Positions 8,435 through 17,667 of a stretch of DNA of 64,000 nucleotides are shown piece by piece. The translations under genes and the position numbers were made by a program. Source of the DNA: Modestobacter marinus (GTDB taxonomy: Bacteria; Actinomycetota; Actinomycetes; Mycobacteriales; Geodermatophilaceae); assembly GCF_011758655.1 (NCBI RefSeq), contig NZ_JAAMPA010000001.1, positions 2,294,001 through 2,358,000 of the forward strand, written 5' to 3'. The notes under the pieces are model-generated. The model was not told the DNA's origin and ran no database searches. It saw only the letters and a list, made by a program, of their open reading frames with translations. Positions within the stretch are counted from its first letter, which is position 1, and the number at the start of each line of letters is the position of its first letter.

Positions 8435-9920
8435 CGCCGCGCTCGGGTGCGGTGGACGCGCTGTCCAGCCCGATCCGCACCACGCCGGTCGCCGGGGTGC
8501 TGCCGTTCCGGCGCGGGCCGTCGGGGCCGATCGAGGCCGCCAGCTGGTACGCCCGGCCGGTGTAGCCGGGCGGGCCGCCGTTCGGGCGCGTGTAGGTGGG
8601 GAACAGGCCGGTCAGCTCGATCCGGTCGCCGTCCCGGGTGACCTGCAGCTGCGGGTCGGGCAGGTCGGCGTACTCGGTGATCGACCGGGCACAGCCGGCG
8701 GCCACCGGGTCGGCGGGGGGCTCGGCGGTGAGGCAGTTCCAGGTGGGCAGCCGGACGTGCGCCAGGGAGCGCCGGCCGTCGGTGGTGAGGCTGACGCTGG
8801 GGTAGGTGACGGTCAGCCCCACGGCCCGCTCCTCCAGCACCACGCCGCCGAAGGCCGCCGTGGCCGCCACCCCGTCGGTGCCCAGCGGCACCGACCGGAG
8901 CGCGAGGGCGCCCGCGGCCGTCTCGTCGGCCGGCGCTGTGACGTCGGGGTCCGGCGCGGTGGAGGTCGGGGCAGACGGGTCCGGGGTGGTGGTCTCCGGG
9001 TCGGTGGCGTCCGGCGCGGTGAGCGTGGGCCCGACCTCGTCCACCGCGGCGGCGATCGGGCTGCTGCTCCCGGCGTGGCCGGGAGGGGCGCCCACCGCGA
9101 CGGCGGCGAGGACCAGCAGCAGCGCGGCCGTCAGCGTGGCGGCGGACCCGGCCGCACGGGAGACGGCGCCCCGGGGGACGGTGCGCGACACGGCCGTGGC
9201 TCCTGTCCCGGGAGCTCGGGGTGGCACGGTGGCGCGCGGTGGGTCGGCGGAGGAGCCAGGTGGGTCCGTCAGGAAGGCGGGCAGGTCGTCGACCACCGCG
9301 GCGTCGGCCTCGGCGGCCCGGCCGCCGGCACTCCGCCCGGCCGCGCGGCCGCCGGTCAGGAGGGCCGACGCCAGTGCGGCGCACAGCCCGGCGGCGAGGG
9401 CCAGCAGCACCGAGACCAGCACCCACCGGGCCGCGGACGACGAGCCGGTGGTGCGGGCGGGGGAGGCCTCCCGCCCGCGGGCGACGTCCACGAGCTCCTC
9501 GTCGGCCCCCGCCGCGACGAGCCGGCCGACCACCGCGTTGGCGGCGGCCACCGCCGTGTCGCCGTCGGGCAGCGTCACCTGCACCGCGACGGTGGCGGTG
9601 CCGGCCGGACGGGCGACCTCGACGCCCTCCTGGAGCTCACCCAGCGGCACCTCGGCCAGCGCCGGCTCGTCGCCCCGCGCCGCCGCCAGGACCTCGGCCG
9701 ACCCGGCGAGCGCGGTGTACCGGTCGGCCAGCAGGAGGGCGGCGTCCGCGCCGGCCTCGGTGCGGGGGGTCACGGTCAGGGTCGCGGTGGCCGTCGTCGT
9801 CCGGGGCTGGAGGGCCAGGAGCACCAGGCCGGCGGCGAGGACGACCAGGACGGCGAAGGCCCCGGTGACGACTGCCCGCCGGACACCGTGCGGGCCGGGC
9901 TGCTGCTCCACTGCGCTCAT
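8409..9920 (-). CDS. Wzz/chain-length-determinant-like membrane protein with added extracellular domain
   Basis: 503 aa. A TM helix at about residues 18-41 is followed by a periplasmic-type segment with ATATLTVTPRTEAGADAALLLADRYTAL, as in Wzz and YveK-like polysaccharide co-polymerases, and a second TM near 165-187. The protein then goes on: a cytoplasmic low-complexity stretch, a third TM near 265-285, a Thr/Pro/Asp-rich linker, and a C-terminal domain of about 190 residues with two Cys (NCLTAEP, GCARSI). Wzz proteins set polymer length at the membrane. The extra half is not recognised. No Wzx or Wzy gene is nearby. Confidence 0.7.
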   Translation of the reverse strand: MSAVEQQPGPHGVRRAVVTGAFAVLVVLAAGLVLLALQPRTTTATATLTVTPRTEAGADAALLLADRYTALAGSAEVLAAARGDEPALAEVPLGELQEGVEVARPAGTATVAVQVTLPDGDTAVAAANAVVGRLVAAGADEELVDVARGREASPARTTGSSSAARWVLVSVLLALAAGLCAALASALLTGGRAAGRSAGGRAAEADAAVVDDLPAFLTDPPGSSADPPRATVPPRAPGTGATAVSRTVPRGAVSRAAGSAATLTAALLLVLAAVAVGAPPGHAGSSSPIAAAVDEVGPTLTAPDATDPETTTPDPSAPTSTAPDPDVTAPADETAAGALALRSVPLGTDGVAATAAFGGVVLEERAVGLTVTYPSVSLTTDGRRSLAHVRLPTWNCLTAEPPADPVAAGCARSITEYADLPDPQLQVTRDGDRIELTGLFPTYTRPNGGPPGYTGRAYQLAASIGPDGPRRNGSTPATGVVRIGLDSASTAPERGVSRLQHPG

Positions 9921-9960
9921 CTCGGTGCCCAGCATGGCAAAGGGGCCGGGTGGGCCCCGT

Positions 9961-10419
9961 TCAACCGGCGGGGTCGATCTCCTCGGGGTCCCGCCCCAGC
10001 AACACCGCGACCTGGTCGACGACGACGTCCCGCACCAGGTCGGCGAGGTCGTCGCGGTCGGCGGCGCGGATCTCCAGCGGACGGCGGTAGACCACGATCC
10101 GGGCGGGGTGCTCCTGCCCGCCCTCGCGGTGCGCCGGCAGCACGCGGGCCAGCGGGACGCTGCCGTCCTCCAGCACGTCGGCGTCCAGCACCACGTCGTC
10201 CGGGCTGGTGTGGTCGACCCAGGGGACGTCCTCGACGGCGAACTCGACGCCGGCCAGCTCCCGCTCCCAGCGGCGCTCCAGGTCCTCGACCGCGTCGAGG
10301 ACCAGGTCGTCGAACTGCTCGGCGCGGCTCCGGGAGAGCGGCACCGTCGGCGGCACGAGACGACCGCGCAGGCCGCGGCCGTGACGGTCGCGCCGGGCGC
10401 GGGCAGGGAGGCGGTCCAT
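9961..10419 (-). CDS. Rv3259-like metallopeptidase-family protein (zinc motif lost)
   Basis: 152 aa. Position and sequence (FDDLVLDAVEDLERRWERELAGVEFAVEDVP, then PARIVVYRRPLEIRA) match the metallopeptidase-family (zincin-1, DUF1025-like) proteins that sit beside DUF3499 in actinobacteria. The place where related bacterial proteins have HExxH reads VVVDQVAVLLGRDPEEIDP, so both His and the Glu are absent. The protein is probably not a zinc protease as it stands. It is separated from DUF3499 by the DprE2-like gene. Confidence 0.75.
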   Translation of the reverse strand: MDRLPARARRDRHGRGLRGRLVPPTVPLSRSRAEQFDDLVLDAVEDLERRWERELAGVEFAVEDVPWVDHTSPDDVVLDADVLEDGSVPLARVLPAHREGGQEHPARIVVYRRPLEIRAADRDDLADLVRDVVVDQVAVLLGRDPEEIDPAG

Positions 10420-10463
10420 CGCGGCAGGAGCCTACGGCCTCGCCGGGCTGCCGCCGCGCCGGA

Positions 10464-11228
10464 TCACCGGGGCATCCGGCGCCAGATCGGCCGCGGCAGG
10501 AGCCGCAGGACCGCCGCGAGCAGCCGCAGCCTCTCAGGCACCCACACCACGGACCGGTCCCGGCGCAGCGCATCGGCCACGGCCGCGGCGACCTGGTCGG
10601 GGGTGCTCGACAGCGGGGCGGGGGACATGCCGGTGGTCATGCGCCCGACCACGAACCCCGGCCGGACGAGGAGCAGGCGGACACCCGTCCCGTGCAGGGC
10701 GTCGGTCAGGCCGCTGGCGAAGCCGTCGAGCCCGGCCTTGGCCGAGCCGTAGACGTAGTTGGCCCGGCGGACCCGGACCCCGGCGACGGAGGAGAAGACG
10801 ACGATCCGCCCCCCGCCACCGGCGCGCATCAGCCGGGCCAGGTGGGTGAGCACCGAGACCTGGGCCAGGTAGTCGGTGGAGACGACCGCCACCGCGTGGC
10901 CGGCGTCGACCTCCGCACGGGCCTGGTCGCCGAGCACCCCGAAGGCGAGCACCGCGACCGTGCTCATCGGGTCGCCGCCGCCGGCCGGGTCGAGCGCGGC
11001 GGTCAGGAGCTGTTCGTGCCCGGTCAGGTCGTCCGCGTCGAACTCCAGTCGCTGCACCTCCGTGGCGCCGGCCGCGCGCAGGCGGGCCTCCTCCGCGTCG
11101 AGCGCACCACTGCGCCGGGCGGCGAGCAGCACCCGCCGGGCGCCGTCGCGGACCAGTCGCTCGGCCAGCTCCAGGCCGATCTCGCTGCGTCCACCGAGCA
11201 ACAGCACCGTGCCGGGTCCGGTCGTCAT
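10464..11228 (-). CDS. SDR reductase, DprE2-like
   Basis: 254 aa short-chain dehydrogenase. It has LLLGGRSEIGLELAERL at the N-terminus, the unusual GGRSEIG cofactor motif of DprE2, and the catalytic YGSAKAGLDGF. The C-terminal KR-rich helix resembles that of decaprenylphosphoryl-2-keto-beta-erythropentose reductase, which with DprE1 makes decaprenyl-phosphoryl-arabinose, the donor used by AftB-type enzymes. An AftB-like gene starts this window, which fits. No DprE1 is in view, so another keto-sugar substrate is possible. Confidence 0.75.
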   Translation of the reverse strand: MTTGPGTVLLLGGRSEIGLELAERLVRDGARRVLLAARRSGALDAEEARLRAAGATEVQRLEFDADDLTGHEQLLTAALDPAGGGDPMSTVAVLAFGVLGDQARAEVDAGHAVAVVSTDYLAQVSVLTHLARLMRAGGGGRIVVFSSVAGVRVRRANYVYGSAKAGLDGFASGLTDALHGTGVRLLLVRPGFVVGRMTTGMSPAPLSSTPDQVAAAVADALRRDRSVVWVPERLRLLAAVLRLLPRPIWRRMPR

Positions 11229-11342
11229 GGGTCTCTCCCGGGTCGGGGTGCGGGGCCGCTGGGTCGGGTGTGCCTGGACGGAGCGGAGGGGGTGGACGGG
11301 CGTGATGCGGTGTGCCTCCTCCCCAGGCGGCGTCGGCCCGGA

Positions 11343-11373
11343 TAGTGTGCCCGGCGTGAGGAACCGGTGGTGA
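11343..11373 (+). other. Leaderless 5-codon upstream ORF before the DUF3499 gene
   Basis: TAGTGT (11343-11348) is followed after seven bases by GTG 11356, which opens the reading MRNRW and ends in TGA 11371-11373. That stop overlaps the GTG at 11370 of the DUF3499 gene (GTGA). GAGGAA inside the small ORF could act as the Shine-Dalgarno site of the main gene. Confidence 0.4.
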
Positions 11374-11720
11374 GGCAGTCACGTCGCTGCTCGCGCAGCG
11401 GCTGCGCGCAACCGGCGGCGGCCACCCTGACCTACGTGTACGCGGAGTCCACGGCCGTCGTCGGCCCGTTGGCGACCTACTCGGAGCCGCACAGCTACGA
11501 CCTGTGCGAGTTCCACGCCGAGCGGCTCACCGTGCCGCGGGGCTGGGAGGTCGTGCGGCACGAGATCGACGTCGACGACGCCGGCCCGACCGGCGACGAC
11601 CTGCTGGCCCTCGCCGACGCGGTCCGCGAGGCCGCCCGCCCGGAGCCCCCGCGTGACCCGGCCGACGACGGCAGCGGCACCCGCCGCGGTCACCTGCGCG
11701 TCCTCCCCAACCTCCCCTGA
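11370..11720 (+). CDS. DUF3499 family protein (Rv3258c-like)
   Basis: 116 aa from GTG 11370; GTG 11367 is equally possible. RRCSRSGCAQPAAATLTYVYAESTAVVGPLATY and HSYDLCEFHAERLTVPRGWEVVR are the family hallmarks, with Cys-x4-Cys near the start and a later Cys-x2-His, so a zinc-ribbon-like site is likely. Function is unknown. It is strongly conserved beside phosphomannomutase in actinobacteria. The C-terminus is a low-complexity, charged tail. Confidence 0.9.
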   Translation: MRQSRRCSRSGCAQPAAATLTYVYAESTAVVGPLATYSEPHSYDLCEFHAERLTVPRGWEVVRHEIDVDDAGPTGDDLLALADAVREAARPEPPRDPADDGSGTRRGHLRVLPNLP

Positions 11721-11812
11721 GACGCTGGGGCGCCCACCCCCCGCCGCGCCGTTAGGGTCGACCCGCCGTCGGTCACCCGGGCCGCGGTCATCGACTGCGA
11801 GGATGAGCTCCG

Positions 11813-13192
11813 TTGCCGGACCTGACATCGATCATCAAGGCCTACGACGTGCGCGGGGTCGTCCCTGACCAGTGGGACGAGACCGTCGCCCGCGCCATCG
11901 GGACCGCCTTCGCCGAGTTCGTGCACGGCGAGACGGGTGCCACTTCGGTCGTCACCGCCCACGACATGCGCGACTCCTCGGTCCCGCTCTCCCGGGCCTT
12001 CGCCGAGGGCGTGCTGTCCCGCGGGATCGACGTCGTCGAGGCAGGGCTGGGCTCCACCGACATGCTGTACTTCGCCGCCGGCTCGCTGGAGATGCCGGGG
12101 GCGATGTTCACCGCCAGCCACAACCCGGCGCAGTACAACGGCATCAAGCTGTGCCGGGCCGGCGCTGCACCGATCGGCCAGGACTCCGGGTTGGTCCAGA
12201 TCCGGGAGTGGGCCGAGCAGCTCCTGGACGGGGCAGCCCCCTTCGGCCGCGACCCCGGCCGGCTGGGCACCGTCAGCACCCGGGACGTCGCCGTCGAGTA
12301 CGCCGACTACCTGCGGGGACTGGTCGACCTCTCCGGCATCCGGCCGCTGAAGGTCGTCGTCGATGCCGGGAACGGGATGGGCGGGCACACCGTCCCCGTG
12401 GTGCTCTCCGGCCTGCCGCTGGAGATCGTGCCGATGTACTTCGAGCTCGACGGCTCGTTCCCCAACCACGAGGCGAACCCGCTGGACCCGGCGAACCTGG
12501 TCGACCTGCAGGCGGGCGTCCGCGAGCACGGCGCCGACATCGGGCTGGCCTTCGACGGGGACGCCGACCGCTGCTTCATCATCGACGAGCGCGGTGAGCC
12601 GGTGAGCCCGTCGGCCATCACCGGCCTGGTCGCCGTGCGGGAGCTCGCCAAGGGCACCGGGACCGTCATCATCCACAACCTGATCACCTCCCGGGCGGTT
12701 CCGGAGATCGTCCGCGAGCACGGCGGGGAGCCGGTGCGCACCCGGGTGGGGCACTCCTTCATCAAGGCGGAGATGGCCCGGACCGACGCCGTCTTCGGTG
12801 GCGAGCACTCGGCGCACTACTACTTCCGCGACTTCTGGCGGGCCGACACCGGCATGCTGGCCGCGATGCACGTGCTCGCCGCGCTCGGCGAGCAGGCCCG
12901 TCCGCTCTCGGAGCTGACGGCCGCGTACGAGCGTTACGTGGCCTCCGGTGAGATCAACTCCACGGTCGCCGACCAGGCCGGCCGGGTGGCTGCCATCCGC
13001 GAGGTCTACGGCGAGCGGGACGGGGTGACCCTCGACGAGCTCGACGGCCTGACGGTCTCCCTCCCCGACGGGGCCTGGTTCAACCTGCGGGCCAGCAACA
13101 CCGAGCCCCTGCTGCGGCTGAACGTCGAGGCGCCCGACGCGACCCGTATGGCCCAGGTGCGCGACGAGGTGCTCGAGGTGGTCCGCGCATGA
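11813..13192 (+). CDS. manB: Phosphomannomutase/phosphoglucomutase ManB
   Basis: 459 aa. It interconverts mannose-6-phosphate and mannose-1-phosphate, supplying GDP-mannose for lipomannan-type glycolipids and glycans. FTASHNPAQYNGIK contains the phosphoserine (about S102), FDGDADRCF is the metal-binding loop, GGEHSAHYYFRDF is the sugar-binding motif, and RASNTEPLLRLNVEA the phosphate-binding loop. The start is TTG 11813, with GAGG ten bases upstream. Its last codons overlap the next gene (ATGA). Confidence 0.95.
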   Translation: MPDLTSIIKAYDVRGVVPDQWDETVARAIGTAFAEFVHGETGATSVVTAHDMRDSSVPLSRAFAEGVLSRGIDVVEAGLGSTDMLYFAAGSLEMPGAMFTASHNPAQYNGIKLCRAGAAPIGQDSGLVQIREWAEQLLDGAAPFGRDPGRLGTVSTRDVAVEYADYLRGLVDLSGIRPLKVVVDAGNGMGGHTVPVVLSGLPLEIVPMYFELDGSFPNHEANPLDPANLVDLQAGVREHGADIGLAFDGDADRCFIIDERGEPVSPSAITGLVAVRELAKGTGTVIIHNLITSRAVPEIVREHGGEPVRTRVGHSFIKAEMARTDAVFGGEHSAHYYFRDFWRADTGMLAAMHVLAALGEQARPLSELTAAYERYVASGEINSTVADQAGRVAAIREVYGERDGVTLDELDGLTVSLPDGAWFNLRASNTEPLLRLNVEAPDATRMAQVRDEVLEVVRA

Positions 13193-13395
13193 CCGGGCAG
13201 GCCCCTGGGGACCGGACGCTCGGCATCGACCCCGAGCTGCTGGCGATCCTCGCCTGCCCGGACACCCACCACACGGTGCTGACCGTCGACGTGGAGGCGA
13301 GCGAGCTGGTCTGCCCGACCTGCTCCCGGGCGTTCCCGGTGCGCGACGGGATCCCGGTGCTCCTGCTCGACGAGGCGCGGCAGCGCCGAGCATGA
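13189..13395 (+). CDS. Trm112-family zinc-ribbon protein
   Basis: 68 aa. LLAILACPDTHHTVL and ELVCPTCSRAFPVRDGIPVLLLDEA match the short bacterial Trm112/YcaR family. The first cysteine pair is incomplete: C-P-D-T replaces the usual C-P-x-C. Its start overlaps the manB stop (ATGA) and its stop overlaps the next start, so it is coupled to both. Related proteins activate methyltransferases in eukaryotes. The bacterial role is unclear, but its constant place between manB and the SIS isomerase suggests a link to sugar-phosphate metabolism. Confidence 0.88.
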   Translation: MTGQAPGDRTLGIDPELLAILACPDTHHTVLTVDVEASELVCPTCSRAFPVRDGIPVLLLDEARQRRA

Positions 13396-14534
13396 CGTCG
13401 CCCGAGCTCGCCGAGGAGGTCCTCGACGACCTCGACCTGCTGCGTGCCCGCGACCCGCGCGGACTGCTGCCGGCGGTCGCCGGCGCCGGTGCCCAGGTAC
13501 GGGAGACCACGCAGCTGACCCGGGAGGCCGGGCTGGAGCGGGCGACCTCGGGGGGGCGTCCGCGGGGGCTCGTGATCGTCGGCCGGCGCGAGGGGGCGGT
13601 CGCGGCGTCGGTGCTGCGCGCGCTGCTCGGCCCGGCCAGCCCGGTGACCGTGGACGTCGTCCCGGGCCCGGACCTGCCGGTCTGGATGGGCCCCTCGGAC
13701 ATCGCCGTGGTGGCCACCCGGACCGGCGCAGGCCGCTATGCCGTCACCCCGGCGTACGAGGCCGCCCGGCGCGGCGTCGTGCTGGTCGGCATCGGCGCCG
13801 AGGACGCCCCGCTGCACGCCGCCTGTGCCAACGCCCGGGCGCCCTACGTGCCGCTGCCGGCCTCCCGGGTGCAGCACACCGCGCTGTGGTCGCTGCTCAC
13901 CCCCATGCTGCTCCTCGCCGCCGACCTGGGACTCGTCGCGGAGGACGCCGCCGACACCGAGCTGGTGGCCGCGGCGCTGGACGAGGTGGCGGCGGAGTGC
14001 GGCCCGGCCCGGGAGTCCTTCGTCAACCCGGCGAAAACCCTGGCGCTGGAGCTGCTGGACGCGCTGCCGGTCATCGCCGCCGAGGGGCCTCTGGCGGGGG
14101 CCGCCGCCGGCCGGGTGGCTGATCAGCTCGCCACCCTGGCGGGCCTGCCGGTGACCGGCTTCCGGCTGCCCGACCAGCGGGTCGCCGCCTGCACCGTCCT
14201 CGGTGGGCCGCTGGCTCCCGAAGGGGGGGAGGACGACTTCTTCCGGGATCGGACCGACGACGCCGGCCGGCGGCTCCGGCTGGTCACCATCCGGGACGCG
14301 GAGGCCGGTGCGCACGACGGGGGAGAGCGGGAGCCGCGGTCGGCCGAGGAGGCGATGGAGGAGGTCCTCCGCACCGCAGGGACGCACAACGTCCCGGTCA
14401 GCGCGCTGGCCGAGCGCGCCGAACCGGAGCGGCAGCCCCGGCTGGCCCGGCTCGCCCGTCAGCTGTCCGTCGCCGACTTCAGCGCCGTCTACCTGGCGCT
14501 GGCACTGGACCTCGAGCGGTCGCGCCACGCCTGA
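13392..14534 (+). CDS. SIS-domain phosphosugar isomerase-like protein (Rv3256c-like)
   Basis: 380 aa. The N-terminal half holds a SIS-like alpha/beta fold (RGLVIVGRREGAVAASVLRALLG, PSDIAVVATRTG), and the C-terminal half resembles the bifunctional phosphoglucose/phosphomannose isomerase C-terminal domain (FVNPAKTLALELLDALPVIAAEG). The usual catalytic residues are hard to place, so activity is uncertain. It overlaps the Trm112-like gene by ATGA and precedes manA, within a mannose-phosphate operon. Confidence 0.85.
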   Translation: MTSPELAEEVLDDLDLLRARDPRGLLPAVAGAGAQVRETTQLTREAGLERATSGGRPRGLVIVGRREGAVAASVLRALLGPASPVTVDVVPGPDLPVWMGPSDIAVVATRTGAGRYAVTPAYEAARRGVVLVGIGAEDAPLHAACANARAPYVPLPASRVQHTALWSLLTPMLLLAADLGLVAEDAADTELVAAALDEVAAECGPARESFVNPAKTLALELLDALPVIAAEGPLAGAAAGRVADQLATLAGLPVTGFRLPDQRVAACTVLGGPLAPEGGEDDFFRDRTDDAGRRLRLVTIRDAEAGAHDGGEREPRSAEEAMEEVLRTAGTHNVPVSALAERAEPERQPRLARLARQLSVADFSAVYLALALDLERSRHA

Positions 14535-14598
14535 CCCCGGGGCGCGACTCGGTGGAACGTGGTCGGCGGTTCAGCCGTGGACACCGGTGAGCCGCAGG

Positions 14599-14604
14599 TA
14601 TCGT
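14599..14604 (+). promoter_or_regulatory. Predicted -10 hexamer before manA
   Basis: TATCGT ends eight bases before the manA ATG with no Shine-Dalgarno sequence between, so a (nearly) leaderless mRNA separate from the upstream operon is possible. Confidence 0.35.
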
Positions 14605-14612
14605 CCGGCGCG

Positions 14613-15788
14613 ATGTGGCAGATGACGAACGCCGTGCGCCATTACCCCTGGGGATCCCGCACGGTCATCCCGGAGTTGCTGGGGCAGCCGTCGCCGGCTG
14701 ATCAGCCGCATGCGGAGCTGTGGATGGGCGCGCACCCGGGGGAGCCGAGCGTGCTCTCCGACGGCCGTGCGTTGGACAAGGCGATCGCCGCGGAGCCGGA
14801 GGTGATGCTCGGCGCAGCCGCCCGGCACCGCTTCGGCGACCGGCTCCCCTTCCTGATGAAGGTCCTCGCCGCTGACAAGCCGCTCTCCCTCCAGGCCCAC
14901 CCGACCACGGCCCAGGCCGAGGTCGGGTTCGCGGCCGAGGAGGCCGCGGGCGTCCCGCTCGACGACCCGATGCGGACCTTCAAGGACCCGTACCACAAGC
15001 CGGAGATCCTGCTCGCGATCACGCCGGTCGAGGCGCTGTGCGGCTTCCGTCCGCTGGTGGAGTCGCTGCACTGCCTGGCCAAGCTCCAACTGACCGAGCT
15101 GCTGCCGACCGTCGCCGCGCTCGCACACGGCGGCCTGCGGACGGCGATCCCCCAGCTGCTCGCACTGTCCGAACGGCGCCAGGAGTCGCTGGTGAGCGCG
15201 GTGGCGGAGAAGGCAGCGAGCTTCGTCGCCAAGCACGACCCCGAGTTCATCAACACCTACCGGTGGGCGGAGAACCTGGCCGAGGCGTACCCGGGCGACC
15301 CCGGCGTCGTCATCTCGCTGATGTGCAACCACCTCACGCTGGCGCCGGGCGAGGCGGTCTTCCTGCCCGCCGGCAACCTGCACGCCTACCTCAGCGGCGC
15401 AGGGGTCGAGGTCATGGCGAGCTCGGACAACGTGCTGCGCGGTGGCCTGACCAGCAAGCACGTGGACCTCGCCGCGCTGATCGAGGTGCTGGACTTCACC
15501 GACGGCAAGGTGCCGGTGATCCACCCGGTGCTGGGCCCCGGCGGGCTGCGCTACCCGACCCCGGTCGACGACTTCGACCTGACCCGGGTGCAGGTCGACG
15601 TCGACCCGGGGGTGCTCACCACGGCCGGGCCGCAGGTGGTCCTGTGCGCGGAGGGCGATGCGGTCCTCACCGGCGCGGACGGCGACCTGACGCTGCGGAA
15701 GGGCGAGTCGGCGTTCGTGCCGGCCGGGCAGGCGGTCACCGCCCGCGGCCCCGCCGTCCTCTACCGCGCCACCACCGCGCTGCGCTGA
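14613..15788 (+). CDS. manA: Mannose-6-phosphate isomerase ManA
   Basis: 391 aa type I phosphomannose isomerase linking fructose-6-phosphate to mannose-6-phosphate. [37 protein letters not shown] (zinc-binding Gln and His), KPEILLAI and [12 protein letters not shown] are typical. The ATG at 14613 gives the conserved [12 protein letters not shown] start; the open frame upstream is not conserved. A nested hairpin element follows the stop codon by six bases. Confidence 0.96.
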   Translation: MWQMTNAVRHYPWGSRTVIPELLGQPSPADQPHAELWMGAHPGEPSVLSDGRALDKAIAAEPEVMLGAAARHRFGDRLPFLMKVLAADKPLSLQAHPTTAQAEVGFAAEEAAGVPLDDPMRTFKDPYHKPEILLAITPVEALCGFRPLVESLHCLAKLQLTELLPTVAALAHGGLRTAIPQLLALSERRQESLVSAVAEKAASFVAKHDPEFINTYRWAENLAEAYPGDPGVVISLMCNHLTLAPGEAVFLPAGNLHAYLSGAGVEVMASSDNVLRGGLTSKHVDLAALIEVLDFTDGKVPVIHPVLGPGGLRYPTPVDDFDLTRVQVDVDPGVLTTAGPQVVLCAEGDAVLTGADGDLTLRKGESAFVPAGQAVTARGPAVLYRATTALR

Positions 15789-15794
15789 CGCCAG

Positions 15795-15860
15795 GGCCCC
15801 ACTGCACCCCGCCACTCGCAGGCTCCCGGCGGGACCCTGCAGTGGGGCCGTTCCAGCACG
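15795..15860 (+). repeat. Nested hairpin element, copy A (3' of manA)
   Basis: Outer arms at 15795-15806 and 15838-15849 pair perfectly (12 bp). Inner arms lie at 15808-15813 and 15828-15833. The 11-base tail GTTCCAGCACG follows at 15850-15860. The element starts six bases after the manA stop. Three relatives lie at 17490, 53009 and 63024. Confidence 0.75.
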
Positions 15861-15928
15861 GCGCCGTGCTCGCGGCGGTACCCTGGACGACGGCACGAGC
15901 CCCGCCGAAGCCTCGGCATGCTCGCTCG

Positions 15929-15944
15929 CCCCGCACGAGCGGGG
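15929..15944 (+). other. Small hairpin in the ahcY leader
   Basis: Six-base arms (15929-15934 and 15939-15944) enclose an ACGA loop, between a possible -10 (TACCCT near 15878) and the ahcY start. I could not fit it to the SAH riboswitch consensus. Confidence 0.3.
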
Positions 15945-16000
15945 ACCACAGCGACCGACAGAGCCCGCCCGTCCCGGGCCGGGCCGGACACTGGAGCGAC

Positions 16001-17485
<1,485 letters not shown>

Positions 17486-17489
17486 CGAA

Positions 17490-17556
17490 GGACCCCCTTG
17501 CCCCCCGCCACGAGCAAGCTCGCGACGGGGCCCTGCAAGGGGGCCGTTCCAGCACG
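17490..17556 (+). repeat. Nested hairpin element, copy B (3' of ahcY)
   Basis: Left outer arm 17491-17501 pairs with 17535-17545 (one A-C mismatch); an inner stem-loop lies between. GTTCCAGCACG follows at 17546-17556. The element begins five bases after the ahcY stop. Its outer-arm sequence differs from copy A on both sides in a compensating way. Confidence 0.75.
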
Positions 17557-17563
17557 TCACGTC

Positions 17564-17599
17564 GATCAGGGTCGGGCCCCCGGGGGCCCGACCCTGATC
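17564..17599. repeat. Perfect 36-bp palindrome between ahcY and mtrA
   Basis: Arms 17564-17580 and 17583-17599 are exact reverse complements around a central CG. It could fold as a strong terminator on either strand or be a dimer binding site. A second hairpin (17599-17606 with 17625-17632) follows before mtrA. Confidence 0.7.
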
Positions 17600-17655
17600 C
17601 GCCCCGTCCGGGGAAGTTCCCTGGCGGGGCGGACCGCCTCCTGGCGTTCGTCGCG

Positions 17656-17661
17656 CACAAT
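17656..17661 (+). promoter_or_regulatory. Possible -10 of a leaderless mtrA mRNA
   Basis: CACAAT ends six bases before the chosen mtrA GTG, with no ribosome-binding site between. Confidence 0.35.
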
Positions 17662-17667
17662 GGCGCC

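Noticed and set aside
15861-16000. SAH riboswitch upstream of ahcY
   Set aside because: The leader has a small hairpin, but I could not match the conserved core of the SAH riboswitch, and the classical examples are mostly proteobacterial.
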